Part shown: one piece after another, positions 36,392 through 43,518 of the stretch
Numbering within the stretch: the first letter of the stretch is position 1
Layout of the letters: every line of letters begins with the position of its first letter
Origin: Acaricomes phytoseiuli DSM 14247
GTDB taxonomy: Bacteria > Actinomycetota > Actinomycetes > Actinomycetales > Micrococcaceae
Assembly (NCBI RefSeq): GCF_000376245.1
Contig: NZ_AQXM01000046.1
Location: 1-43,518, forward strand
Reading direction: 5' to 3'
DNA length: 43,518 nucleotides
Program-made: the position numbers and the translations under genes
Notes under the pieces: generated by a model
What the model saw: only the letters and a program-made list of their open reading frames with translations
What the model was told of the DNA's origin: nothing
Database searches by the model: none

Positions 36392-38440
36392 TCAGTCGCA
36401 TGCGGTTGTCCTGAAGAGCTTGGCGTTCCCTACCGCGAGAACTTCACGTATACCGAGTTCTGGCTGGTCCTCAAGGTTTGCGGTGCCAGAGAAGTTCTCA
36501 TTGACCTCACCGACAGGAACGCCAGGGAAATCTATTGCCCAATATGCTTTTTCGTCCTTGATGGCCTTGCAGACCTGGGGATTGATCTTAGCGTCTTGCC
36601 AGTGCCTTAGCAGGAGGGTCTCCTCGGCGTCCCGATCACCAAAGGCATGAGGTGCGATAGTCTTCCGATTCTCTAAAGCGTAGACAAGAGAGCCGCCTTG
36701 TATAGGTGCGGCGACGATCGTTTCATCGGGGGGCACGATCTCCGGTATCTGCTTGAGCAACTCACTCTCATCGATAGTTAATAAAGGAGAAGTCCTACTC
36801 AGTTCGAAACTGGATTGAATGTTCTGTTTGACGCGGTTGAGTGCGCCAAACTGCGATCCGGCCATGAGCAGGATCAGGAAGACCGCGAGCGTGGCATAAC
36901 GTGCACGATGTTCCCCTTGGGTCCAGCGCCGTAAAGAACGAGTCATAGGAGCTCGAAGGATATGGTTGACCGCTCGGTAGAGATAACTGAAAACTGCGCT
37001 GGCGCCGAGCACGATAATCGGCAGGCTGGCAAGCGGCAACAGTGCAGCCAGGCGATATGGATCGTTGTACCAGACTCCGACGAGCAGGCTCCGCAAGCGG
37101 CCCGAACCCCATCCTGAGGCCAGCACGTAGAGGATAGCTGTTACCAAGAAGCCGCCCAGGATCCACCATCTGGTACGGAACTGTCGGATCACCACGGTCA
37201 ATCCGAGCAGGAGGAGTATGGTCAGAAGCCAAGAGACGGTTTCGCCCATAGGCGCGCTGGTGAGAATTTCACCCACTGCTCTGGCATCTGTCTGAATCTG
37301 ACTCCAAGGCGCTCCGCCCAGGTCCGGACGAAGAGTAAGCCATGCGCCAGTGAGAATTACTAAGTAGATCCCGGTGATGACGACCCACTTCACGCTGAGC
37401 GCCTTGGATCGGATAGCCAGAGCCTGGAAAAGCCGGTAGAACAGCATCGGAGTGGTGAGCACCAGGAGTGCCATAAGCGCGCTGGGGTGGGTCAGTGTGA
37501 GGCCTGGTACGACGGCGCAAAGACCGAGCAGGCTGCCGCGCCAGCTGCGATAACGCTCCTGAGTAACTCCGATAAATTCTGCGGCGAGACCCAAGGCGAC
37601 AGGGAGTATCGCCAGCGCAGCGTGAATGGGATAAAGGACCCCCCAGGTCATGGACAAGTAGGGGAAGGCGCTGAATCCACCGGCTAACGCCAGGGTAATC
37701 GTCAGATAACGTGTCTGTGGTCCGCAGAAGCGCGAGATCATAAAAGCGCACGACAGGGGCCAGATCACCGCTGCTGTGAAGATGTTGACGAAGTTAAGGG
37801 CCGCGTTCACGCTTTGGCCCGAGAGCTGTACGAAGAGCGCCGCGCCATCGTGGAACCCTGCCGGGTAGAATCCGCGTGATGCCTCGGTGAGATTCCCGAT
37901 TGTCAGTGATGAACCGTTGCCGGTATCGACGATGTATTTGACCGCATTGAGGTGATAAATGTTGTCAAAGGTTTGGGAGATCGCCTGCGGAGACCCGATG
38001 CTAGTAGCGTAATTTGCCGCGATAATCAGTGCGACAGCGATGAAGGTGCCAGAAATAGCTATGAACTGGGCCCACTGAATTTTCTTTGTCGGGGGCAGCG
38101 AACGCGTAATGAGTAGGTTGCTCGGCTGAGCCAAGGATTTGAAGGCCGTGGAAGCGGATTGTTTTTCGCCGGCTGATAGCACCCGGAAGCTCCAGAGCCA
38201 GCGAGTGAGCAGAACCAGCACCGCCGTTATCACGGTAATGATGGCAACGGCCGCGGGCGTGAAGGGGAGATTCACGAATCCGAGCACGATTGCGCTACCG
38301 GAGATAAGAGTGATTGAGACGGGTGCCGCTAGGAGGAGATTGAGACCTCTGATGCCTGCGCACCAGAGGATGACGAGGCCGGGGATGAAATAGACCAGAA
38401 TCAGTGCCGGAAGCGAGAAGAGCAGCTGAAACCATTCCAT
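36392..38440 (-). CDS. DUF6541 polytopic membrane protein
   Basis: The 682-residue protein has about 15 hydrophobic helices and an extracytoplasmic C-terminal region of roughly 130 residues. The opening PALILVYFIPGLVILWCAGIRG and a loop with FDNIYHLNAVKYIVDTG followed by FYPAGFHDGAALF match actinobacterial DUF6541 proteins. Their overall architecture resembles polyprenyl-phosphate-sugar-dependent GT-C glycosyltransferases, with the FDNIYH loop a candidate catalytic site. That role is an inference and not established. An AGGAG lies ten bases before the ATG. The FecB-like gene follows 44 bases later on the same strand. Confidence 0.8.
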   Translation of the reverse strand: MEWFQLLFSLPALILVYFIPGLVILWCAGIRGLNLLLAAPVSITLISGSAIVLGFVNLPFTPAAVAIITVITAVLVLLTRWLWSFRVLSAGEKQSASTAFKSLAQPSNLLITRSLPPTKKIQWAQFIAISGTFIAVALIIAANYATSIGSPQAISQTFDNIYHLNAVKYIVDTGNGSSLTIGNLTEASRGFYPAGFHDGAALFVQLSGQSVNAALNFVNIFTAAVIWPLSCAFMISRFCGPQTRYLTITLALAGGFSAFPYLSMTWGVLYPIHAALAILPVALGLAAEFIGVTQERYRSWRGSLLGLCAVVPGLTLTHPSALMALLVLTTPMLFYRLFQALAIRSKALSVKWVVITGIYLVILTGAWLTLRPDLGGAPWSQIQTDARAVGEILTSAPMGETVSWLLTILLLLGLTVVIRQFRTRWWILGGFLVTAILYVLASGWGSGRLRSLLVGVWYNDPYRLAALLPLASLPIIVLGASAVFSYLYRAVNHILRAPMTRSLRRWTQGEHRARYATLAVFLILLMAGSQFGALNRVKQNIQSSFELSRTSPLLTIDESELLKQIPEIVPPDETIVAAPIQGGSLVYALENRKTIAPHAFGDRDAEETLLLRHWQDAKINPQVCKAIKDEKAYWAIDFPGVPVGEVNENFSGTANLEDQPELGIREVLAVGNAKLFRTTACD

Positions 38441-38757
38441 CTAGACAGAACTCCTGGAGTCGTTGGCAGGCGATGAGAGAACCCAATGCCCTCTTCTAAT
38501 CGGCTAATCCTCCGCTTATCTGAGGCTTTAGATGCTCAGCTGGCGAAGAAGCTCCGGCCTGCTGCCTTGGACCACCTCGGGTTTTAGCGGAATCGCAGTG
38601 ACAGGTAGTCGCGCCTTGGCCGTTTCCTTACCTTGAACACTCTACCCGACAGATTCGGAGAAGCCTAAGACCTCACTTTGACCCCGTTTTGTAAAGGCGG
38701 ATTCTGCGGTGTTGCATTGCACGAAGCTGAGGCTTGGCGTTGATACACTGGGGCATC
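38441..38757. promoter_or_regulatory. Divergent intergenic region between DUF6541 and the glycosyltransferase operon
   Basis: These 317 bases contain no convincing gene. They must hold promoters for both directions. TTGACC near 38677 and TACACT at 38744-38749 resemble promoter hexamers but are not correctly spaced with each other. No strong palindrome was found. Confidence 0.35.
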
Positions 38758-39531
38758 ATGAGCCAGTCGAGCAAGCCGGATACCCTAATCATCGTCCCGG
38801 CTTGGAATGAAGCTGAGGCGATTGGAAACACCATTCGGGAGATTCTGGAAATCGCTCCGCAATACGATGTTTTGGTCGTGGATGATGGGTCCCATGACGG
38901 CACCCCGCAGATCGCCCGAAACGCCGGAGCCAGAGTGGTCGTATTGCCATTCAATCTCGGAGTCGGCGGCGCTATGCGGACCGGTTTCAACTACGCGCTG
39001 AGGCACGGATACTCTTCCGCAATACAAGTTGATGCCGACGGCCAGCATGACCCTAGAGATATTGCACGGGTTCTGGGGGGTCTCCAGGAAGCGGATATTT
39101 CTATCGGAGCCCGTTTCGCCGGTCGAGGGAACTATTCTGCACGAGGCCCTCGGCGTTGGGCCATGATCGTCCTATCCAAGGTGATCTCCTGGGTGGCAAG
39201 AACCAAGCTCACTGATGTTACTTCTGGCTTCCGAGCTGCTAATCAGCGGGCTATGCGGCAATATATGGAGCATTTCCCCACTGAATATCTTGGCGATACG
39301 ATCGACTCCCTGGTCGTCGCTATGAAGTCCGGTTGCAAGGTTGTCCAGGTTCCCGTGGAGATGCGTCAGCGGCAAGCAGGGAGTCCCAGTCACAGCCCCT
39401 TTAAAGCGATGATCTATCTGGCTCGCTCCGGGTTGGTGCTCTGTTTTGCGTTAGCCCGTAAGCGTTCTGCCACCTACGACGAACCGGCGGGTATCGAGAC
39501 CCCGTACCGGACGGAAGGCCTGTCGTCATGA
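38758..39531 (+). CDS. GT2 glycosyltransferase, DPM1-like
   Basis: The 257-residue GT-A enzyme has TLIIVPAWNEAEAIGNTIRE at the N-terminus, VVDDGSHDGT and the metal-binding QVDADGQHDP motif. These are typical of dolichyl/polyprenyl-phosphate sugar transferases. No C-terminal transmembrane domain is present. The directly coupled DUF2304 membrane protein probably supplies membrane association. The ATG at 38758 is chosen over one at 38734 because conservation begins shortly after it. Its stop overlaps the next start (ATGA). Confidence 0.9.
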   Translation: MSQSSKPDTLIIVPAWNEAEAIGNTIREILEIAPQYDVLVVDDGSHDGTPQIARNAGARVVVLPFNLGVGGAMRTGFNYALRHGYSSAIQVDADGQHDPRDIARVLGGLQEADISIGARFAGRGNYSARGPRRWAMIVLSKVISWVARTKLTDVTSGFRAANQRAMRQYMEHFPTEYLGDTIDSLVVAMKSGCKVVQVPVEMRQRQAGSPSHSPFKAMIYLARSGLVLCFALARKRSATYDEPAGIETPYRTEGLSS

Positions 39532-39938
39532 GTATCGCGGTATTCCTAGTGATTTCTTTGGTCATGATGATCGTGGTGGGTGCCTTGCTGCGTTGGGGTA
39601 AGCTTCGCGAGAAGTACGCAATATTGTGGCTCATTATCGGTGCGCTGATGCTGCTCTTGGCGTTGGTTCCGAGTTTGTTGGATTGGGCGGCTAATCTAGT
39701 CGGAGTTCAGGTACCGGTTAATCTGCTGTTTGCCTTGTCGATCGTCCTCTTAATGGGTGTTAGCCTGCATGCGGCTCGGGAACTGACGATTCTGGAAGAT
39801 GAGACTCGTACCCTGGCTGAGGAAATCGCGATTCTTCGTTCTACAGTGGATCAGCTTTCGAACGAATCACAGAATGGTACCCCTCGGAATACTGCTGAAA
39901 GCGCCTTGGAGCGCAGGACCTCGGGAGAAGAAGAATGA
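39528..39938 (+). CDS. DUF2304 membrane protein
   Basis: This 136-residue protein has three hydrophobic segments (about residues 2-22, 30-50 and 63-80). A helical, probably coiled-coil cytoplasmic tail rich in Glu, Leu and Ser follows. The sequence RWGKLREKYAILWLIIG between the first two helices is the DUF2304 hallmark. The family occurs beside DPM1-like glycosyltransferases and is presumed to be their membrane partner. It overlaps both neighbours by four bases. Confidence 0.88.
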   Translation: MSIAVFLVISLVMMIVVGALLRWGKLREKYAILWLIIGALMLLLALVPSLLDWAANLVGVQVPVNLLFALSIVLLMGVSLHAARELTILEDETRTLAEEIAILRSTVDQLSNESQNGTPRNTAESALERRTSGEEE

Positions 39939-40831
39939 CAATCGATGTCATGCTGCCGTACTACGGCGATGTTGAAATGATGAAAGCTGCAGTTGACTCG
40001 GTCTTGACACAAGAAGACCGCGATCTGAAGCTGACGATTGTCGACGATGGATACCCTGATGATTCGCTTCCGGAGTACTTCCGGCAACTCGTCGAGTCGG
40101 ACTCCAGAGTGCGGTATTACCGTAATGAAGAGAATCTGGGCGCCAACGGGAACTACAAGAAATGCCTCGGATTAGTGGAGCATGACATTGTTGTGGTGAT
40201 GGGTGCTGATGACCTCATGCTTCCCAACTACACCAAGGTTATCCGAAACGCCATGGCCAACCCCGATATCAAGATCGTGCAACCCGGAGTTGCTGTGATT
40301 GATGAGAACGGTACTACTTATCGTCCTCTGGGCGATAAGGTCAAGGACCGACTCCGCCGGATGCTGGCCGGCTCTTCGAGCGAAGCCATTGTGGCAGGGG
40401 AACCGCTGGCAAAGAGCCTGATCACCGGTGACTGGTTGTATTTCCCGTCTGTGGCCTGGCGTGCTGAAGCCATACTCAAGCATGATTTCCGTGAACAATA
40501 CAATGTGGTTCAGGACCTCGCTTTGGCTATGGACATCATTATGGATGGTGGCAAGATGGCGGTCGTCGAGGAGGAATGCTTCCAGTACCGCAGGCACCGG
40601 GAGTCTGATTCATCAGTCAAGGCGCTTGACGGCCGACGGTTTGCCGAAGAGCGAGCATTCTTCGACGAATGCGTCAGGGATTTCAAGCGGCTCGGCTGGG
40701 AAGACGCCGCTAAAAGTGCAAAGTTGCATCTCACCTCACGCCTTAATGCGCTCTCTCTCTTACCGAAAGTGATCACTAAGGGAATGTGGGATGGTGCGCG
40801 CCGTTTGACTCGTCACGCGGTTAAGCCTTGA
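39935..40831 (+). CDS. GT2 glycosyltransferase with GADD metal motif
   Basis: The 298-residue GT-A-type enzyme has MTIDVMLPYYGDVEMMKAAV at the start and TIVDDGYPDD at the nucleotide-sugar site. VVVMGADDLMLP is at the metal-binding position, so the motif reads A-D-D rather than the usual D-x-D. The C-terminal part is helical with basic residues and no clear transmembrane helix. Donor and acceptor sugars are unknown. The start overlaps the DUF2304 stop, and its own stop overlaps a TTG start of the next GT2. Confidence 0.88.
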   Translation: MTIDVMLPYYGDVEMMKAAVDSVLTQEDRDLKLTIVDDGYPDDSLPEYFRQLVESDSRVRYYRNEENLGANGNYKKCLGLVEHDIVVVMGADDLMLPNYTKVIRNAMANPDIKIVQPGVAVIDENGTTYRPLGDKVKDRLRRMLAGSSSEAIVAGEPLAKSLITGDWLYFPSVAWRAEAILKHDFREQYNVVQDLALAMDIIMDGGKMAVVEEECFQYRRHRESDSSVKALDGRRFAEERAFFDECVRDFKRLGWEDAAKSAKLHLTSRLNALSLLPKVITKGMWDGARRLTRHAVKP

Positions 40832-41850
40832 CGCCCGCTGAACAAGCAGGACTGCCGCTCGTTTCGGTGATCGTGCCCTTATACAATGGTGCGGGCACGG
40901 TGGAACAAGCCATCAATAGCGTCTTGAAGCAGGATTTCCCCAGGTGGGAGCTCTTGGTAATAGATGACTGTTCGTCTGATCGTGGCCCCGAACTGGTAGC
41001 GGACTTCGCCGAGCAGTCGGGTAATGAGCGGATCAGGCTTTTTCGCCAGGAATACAATCAAGGGCCTAGTGCTGCACGGAACCTGGGAATCAGGGAGATG
41101 CGGGGCGACTGTGCAGTTTTTCTGGACTGCGACGATGAGTTGCTGCCACAGGCTTTGAGCACTTTGGCGTCTCTTCTGGAACCCGATATAGATGTCGTAG
41201 CCGCCGCTCATATAGCTGTTTCCGGCGGACACCAACAGTCTCGTCCAGATCAGTGGCAAGGAAAGAACTCTGGGATAGATACGCTCAATGCGGCGCTTCA
41301 AGGAAAGACTTGGAATTACCTGCACGGCAAGCTCTATCGCCGGGAGATACTGCAGGAAATAGCTTTCCCGGATGCTCTGGTTCGTTACGAAGACTTAGTC
41401 TTTAATGTTTCAGCTTATTCTTACAGCTCGACGGTGTTATTCACAGAGGCTGAGGTTTACCTGTATCACATCCAGCAGAACTCCCTGACCTGGAGCCAGT
41501 TGCCCTCAACTGACTATATTGAGCAAACACTCGACGGTGTTCGCGATGGCATAGCTGATTCTGCTCTGGCTGAGGTGCAGCAGCGCTCATGGGATTCTCT
41601 TACGGCTTTCCTTACCGTCATGACTTACTCGGGCGGGATTTTTTCTGATAATAACGGCCACGGTAATCAACAGGTCCTAAAGTATTTGCGCCGTTCACTA
41701 TCTTTTAGGCAGCTTCTGACGCTGCTGCCGGTATGGCCGCAGATGGCCATCTCTGCTATCTTGCTCAAAGTGGCCCCCTGGTTATACCGGACGATGTACC
41801 GCTGGCATGTCGGACGGACCTTTGGGATGAAGCAGACAGAGACAGCATGA
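40828..41850 (+). CDS. GT2 glycosyltransferase (TTG start)
   Basis: The 340-residue GT-A enzyme begins LVSVIVPLYNGAGTVEQAIN, with LVIDDCSSDRG and the metal-binding VFLDCDDELLP. A C-terminal helical region is consistent with polysaccharide side-chain or repeat-unit assembly enzymes. The start is TTG overlapping the upstream stop as TTGA, implying translational reinitiation. No internal ATG precedes the conserved VIVPLYN segment. Sugar specificity is unknown. Confidence 0.88.
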   Translation: MTPAEQAGLPLVSVIVPLYNGAGTVEQAINSVLKQDFPRWELLVIDDCSSDRGPELVADFAEQSGNERIRLFRQEYNQGPSAARNLGIREMRGDCAVFLDCDDELLPQALSTLASLLEPDIDVVAAAHIAVSGGHQQSRPDQWQGKNSGIDTLNAALQGKTWNYLHGKLYRREILQEIAFPDALVRYEDLVFNVSAYSYSSTVLFTEAEVYLYHIQQNSLTWSQLPSTDYIEQTLDGVRDGIADSALAEVQQRSWDSLTAFLTVMTYSGGIFSDNNGHGNQQVLKYLRRSLSFRQLLTLLPVWPQMAISAILLKVAPWLYRTMYRWHVGRTFGMKQTETA

Positions 41851-43310
41851 GCCCTGACACGCAGCCTCAAGGAGCCGCAGCGGCCTCTCCGCAGCCATTG
41901 CGATCTAGCCAGATGAGCCCGCCGGCCCATCATCGGCTTCTCTACTTGCTGGCTGCAGTGGTCCAGGGCCTTGGGCTGCCCCTCGTCCAGCCATTTGCGA
42001 TCAGGATCCTTGATGAGCATCAATGGGGCCAGGTCAGCCTCTCGTTGAGCCTGATCTCCGTAGGGTTGATAGCGCTATCCGCAGGGTTGCCACAGGCGAT
42101 TAGCAGTATTTTCTTCCATGGTGCGAGCGGTCCGGCGAAAGCCAGGTCCATCAATGCCTTCGGAGTTCTAGTCAGCATATTTTTTGCGGCCCTCGCGCTG
42201 TTGATTTTCGGCGTTTTCTGGGGGAGCGGTGGTTTATTCGATGACAATCTTCCCTATCTGATCTCCATAGCGATCATCGGAATGCACGGAATCACTCAGA
42301 TGGGCCTGGCATTTCTGCGTTCGGACCACCGGGCATTTTCTTTTGTCACCATTACGGTAGTGGCAACAGCTTTGGGTCACTTCTTCGGAGTTATCGCGAT
42401 CACGGTTCTAGCGCCAACAGCTACTGTCTATATGACTGCTTTTGCCTTGGCAGTGGCTGCTGCTTCGGTGCTGACTGTAGTCACTAGCAAACCTCGTCAT
42501 CCGTTCAGGTATCCGAGGGCGCTCCGTGGTGCCATACGAACTGCGCTACCAGTCCTGCCGCATAGTATTGCTTTGGTTCTGATGCTGCAGGGCGAGCCGT
42601 TCCTTGTGAGCGCCTTTCAAGGGGTGGCGGTGGCGGGGCTTTATAACGCCGTGCTCACCCTGGCGCTAGGTGCTCTGGCGGTCGTGATGGCTTTATCCAA
42701 TGTCTGGCAAACGACGATCTTCGCGCACCGGGGCACAGACCCCCGGGGAGAGGTGCGAGCAGTCCAGCATGAGGCTGTGGGCGTCGGTATGCTGCTCGCG
42801 TTCGGTGGCAGTGGGGTGGCTGTGCTAGCAGCAGCAATCATCGCCCCCGGGGTTGATGATGAGCTTTTACGGTTGGCAAGGCTGTTCCCGCTCATCGGTT
42901 ATGGGTACATCATGTTCTTGATGGCGACCACACAGCTTTTCGCTATCGCTCGGACCAAGATTATGAGCGTCGTTACCCCGGTGGTAGCTGCGCTAGCGCT
43001 TTTAGGCGCTGCTATTCCCGCTAGAGCGGGAGACTTATTCCTGACTGGTGCGGTACAAGTCGCATCGTATCTGGTGCTGGGGCTTGTTTACTGCTTCTTG
43101 GTATGGCGTATGGATCGGAACCTGCTTGATCTAGGGTTCTTACTTAAAGGCCTAGTCTTCGCTTTGGCCATAAGTCTTGCCGGGCTCTTGCTGCCCACAG
43201 ATCTTACGACCAGCATTGTCACTAGTGTCCTGGTGGTTGTTGCTTCCCTAGCTGTCGCCGTTCTTTACTTGCGAGGCTTAAGGCGCAGAGAAGCGCAGCG
43301 TCAACATTAA
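41847..43310 (+). CDS. Wzx/MATE-like oligosaccharide flippase
   Basis: The 487-residue protein has a Gln/Ala/Ser-rich leader of about 30 residues and then about 12-14 hydrophobic helices. The pattern is that of the polysaccharide biosynthesis/MVF-type exporter superfamily, including LPVLPHSIALVLMLQGEPFLVSAFQG in the second half. Such proteins flip undecaprenyl-linked oligosaccharides outward. The ATG at 41847 overlaps the preceding stop (ATGA), and earlier in-frame starts lie deep within the preceding GT2. This gives the locus a second export route besides Wzm/Wzt. No Wzy-type polymerase is evident in the window. Confidence 0.85.
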   Translation: MSPDTQPQGAAAASPQPLRSSQMSPPAHHRLLYLLAAVVQGLGLPLVQPFAIRILDEHQWGQVSLSLSLISVGLIALSAGLPQAISSIFFHGASGPAKARSINAFGVLVSIFFAALALLIFGVFWGSGGLFDDNLPYLISIAIIGMHGITQMGLAFLRSDHRAFSFVTITVVATALGHFFGVIAITVLAPTATVYMTAFALAVAAASVLTVVTSKPRHPFRYPRALRGAIRTALPVLPHSIALVLMLQGEPFLVSAFQGVAVAGLYNAVLTLALGALAVVMALSNVWQTTIFAHRGTDPRGEVRAVQHEAVGVGMLLAFGGSGVAVLAAAIIAPGVDDELLRLARLFPLIGYGYIMFLMATTQLFAIARTKIMSVVTPVVAALALLGAAIPARAGDLFLTGAVQVASYLVLGLVYCFLVWRMDRNLLDLGFLLKGLVFALAISLAGLLLPTDLTTSIVTSVLVVVASLAVAVLYLRGLRRREAQRQH

Positions 43311-43315
43311 CAGCA

Positions 43316-43518
43316 TCAACGGGTCCAGGTCTGACCGTTCGGAGCCCACCAGATCTCGCCGCCTTGGAAGCGCTGGTAGACATTATTTCCAGAACGGATT
43401 TCTCCTGACCTGGGGTAGCCCATGGGTCCGCTTTCGTAGCCCATGGAGGCCCAGCGGTTGCGGATTCCGCCGTTAGGGCTGGGTTGGGCTCCGGTGTTAG
43501 GGGACCAGTTGATGAATC
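43316..43518 (-). CDS. LGFP-repeat protein, C-terminal fragment cut by window edge
   Basis: The reverse strand is open for 66 codons from the window edge to a TGA at 43318-43316. It encodes INWSPNTGAQP, then RNRWASMGYESGPMGYPRSGE, then a VYQRFQGGEIWWAPNGQTW terminus. These are successive LGFP repeats (here M-G-Y-P), cell-wall-associated modules found at the C-termini of actinobacterial amidases, lysozymes and mycolate-wall proteins. The enzymatic part, if any, lies outside. The gene is convergent with the flippase, with a gap of five bases and no terminator seen. Confidence 0.85.
   Translation of the reverse strand, partial: FINWSPNTGAQPSPNGGIRNRWASMGYESGPMGYPRSGEIRSGNNVYQRFQGGEIWWAPNGQTWTR

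Noticed and set aside
39972-40210. Non-functional glycosyltransferase because a classic D-x-D is missing
   Set aside because: A-D-D variants at this position occur in active GT2 enzymes and the rest of the fold is intact, so it was kept as a functional gene.

Overview
The window looks like a chromosomal segment of a moderately high-GC actinobacterium, most likely a Micrococcaceae-type organism (Arthrobacter / Renibacterium / Psychromicrobium relatives). The clues are the mtrA-mtrB-lpqB-comF-hpf-secA neighbourhood, a WhiB1-type regulator, a PdtaS-type sensor kinase, the large 180 kDa-class NAD-glutamate dehydrogenase and TANNNT-type -10 boxes. The genus is an inference; no rRNA or other marker gene is present.

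Left edge to 4.4 kb: the 3' end of an IS3-family transposase, then an efflux-type MFS transporter whose N-terminus appears frameshifted. The MFS gene is divergent from an XRE/MmyB-type regulator, with two palindromes in the shared promoter region. Chorismate mutase follows, with an overlapping MetE-like protein that has lost the zinc ligands.

4.4-11.0 kb (minus strand): a tightly packed operon read from 11015 down to 4371. It encodes a GPDPase_memb-type membrane protein, a DUF4129 protein, a DUF4350 protein, a MoxR AAA+ ATPase, a DUF58 protein and a DUF4166 protein. This is the familiar MoxR/DUF58/transglutaminase-neighbour type of envelope locus.

11.3-29.5 kb (mostly plus): the conserved envelope and growth block mtrA-mtrB-lpqB, comF-like, long-form HPF, a YcaQ/AlkX-type DNA glycosylase and secA. 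An Rv3235-like gene runs convergently, followed by NAD-glutamate dehydrogenase and a PdtaS-like kinase, then a perfect 18-bp-stem bidirectional terminator and convergent whiB1.

29.8-43.5 kb: a cell-surface glycan region. It holds a small membrane protein, UDP-galactopyranose mutase (glf), a GlfT2-type galactofuranosyltransferase, and a Wzm/Wzt-type ABC exporter in one overlapping operon. Next, on the minus strand, are an orphan FecB-like lipoprotein and a DUF6541 polytopic membrane protein. Divergent from these is a translationally coupled set: a GT2, a DUF2304 protein, two more GT2 enzymes and a Wzx/MATE-like flippase. The window ends inside an LGFP-repeat protein on the minus strand. Together these genes suggest synthesis and export of a galactofuranose-containing cell-wall glycopolymer. 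This region is the most promising for undescribed biology, although each component belongs to a recognisable family.
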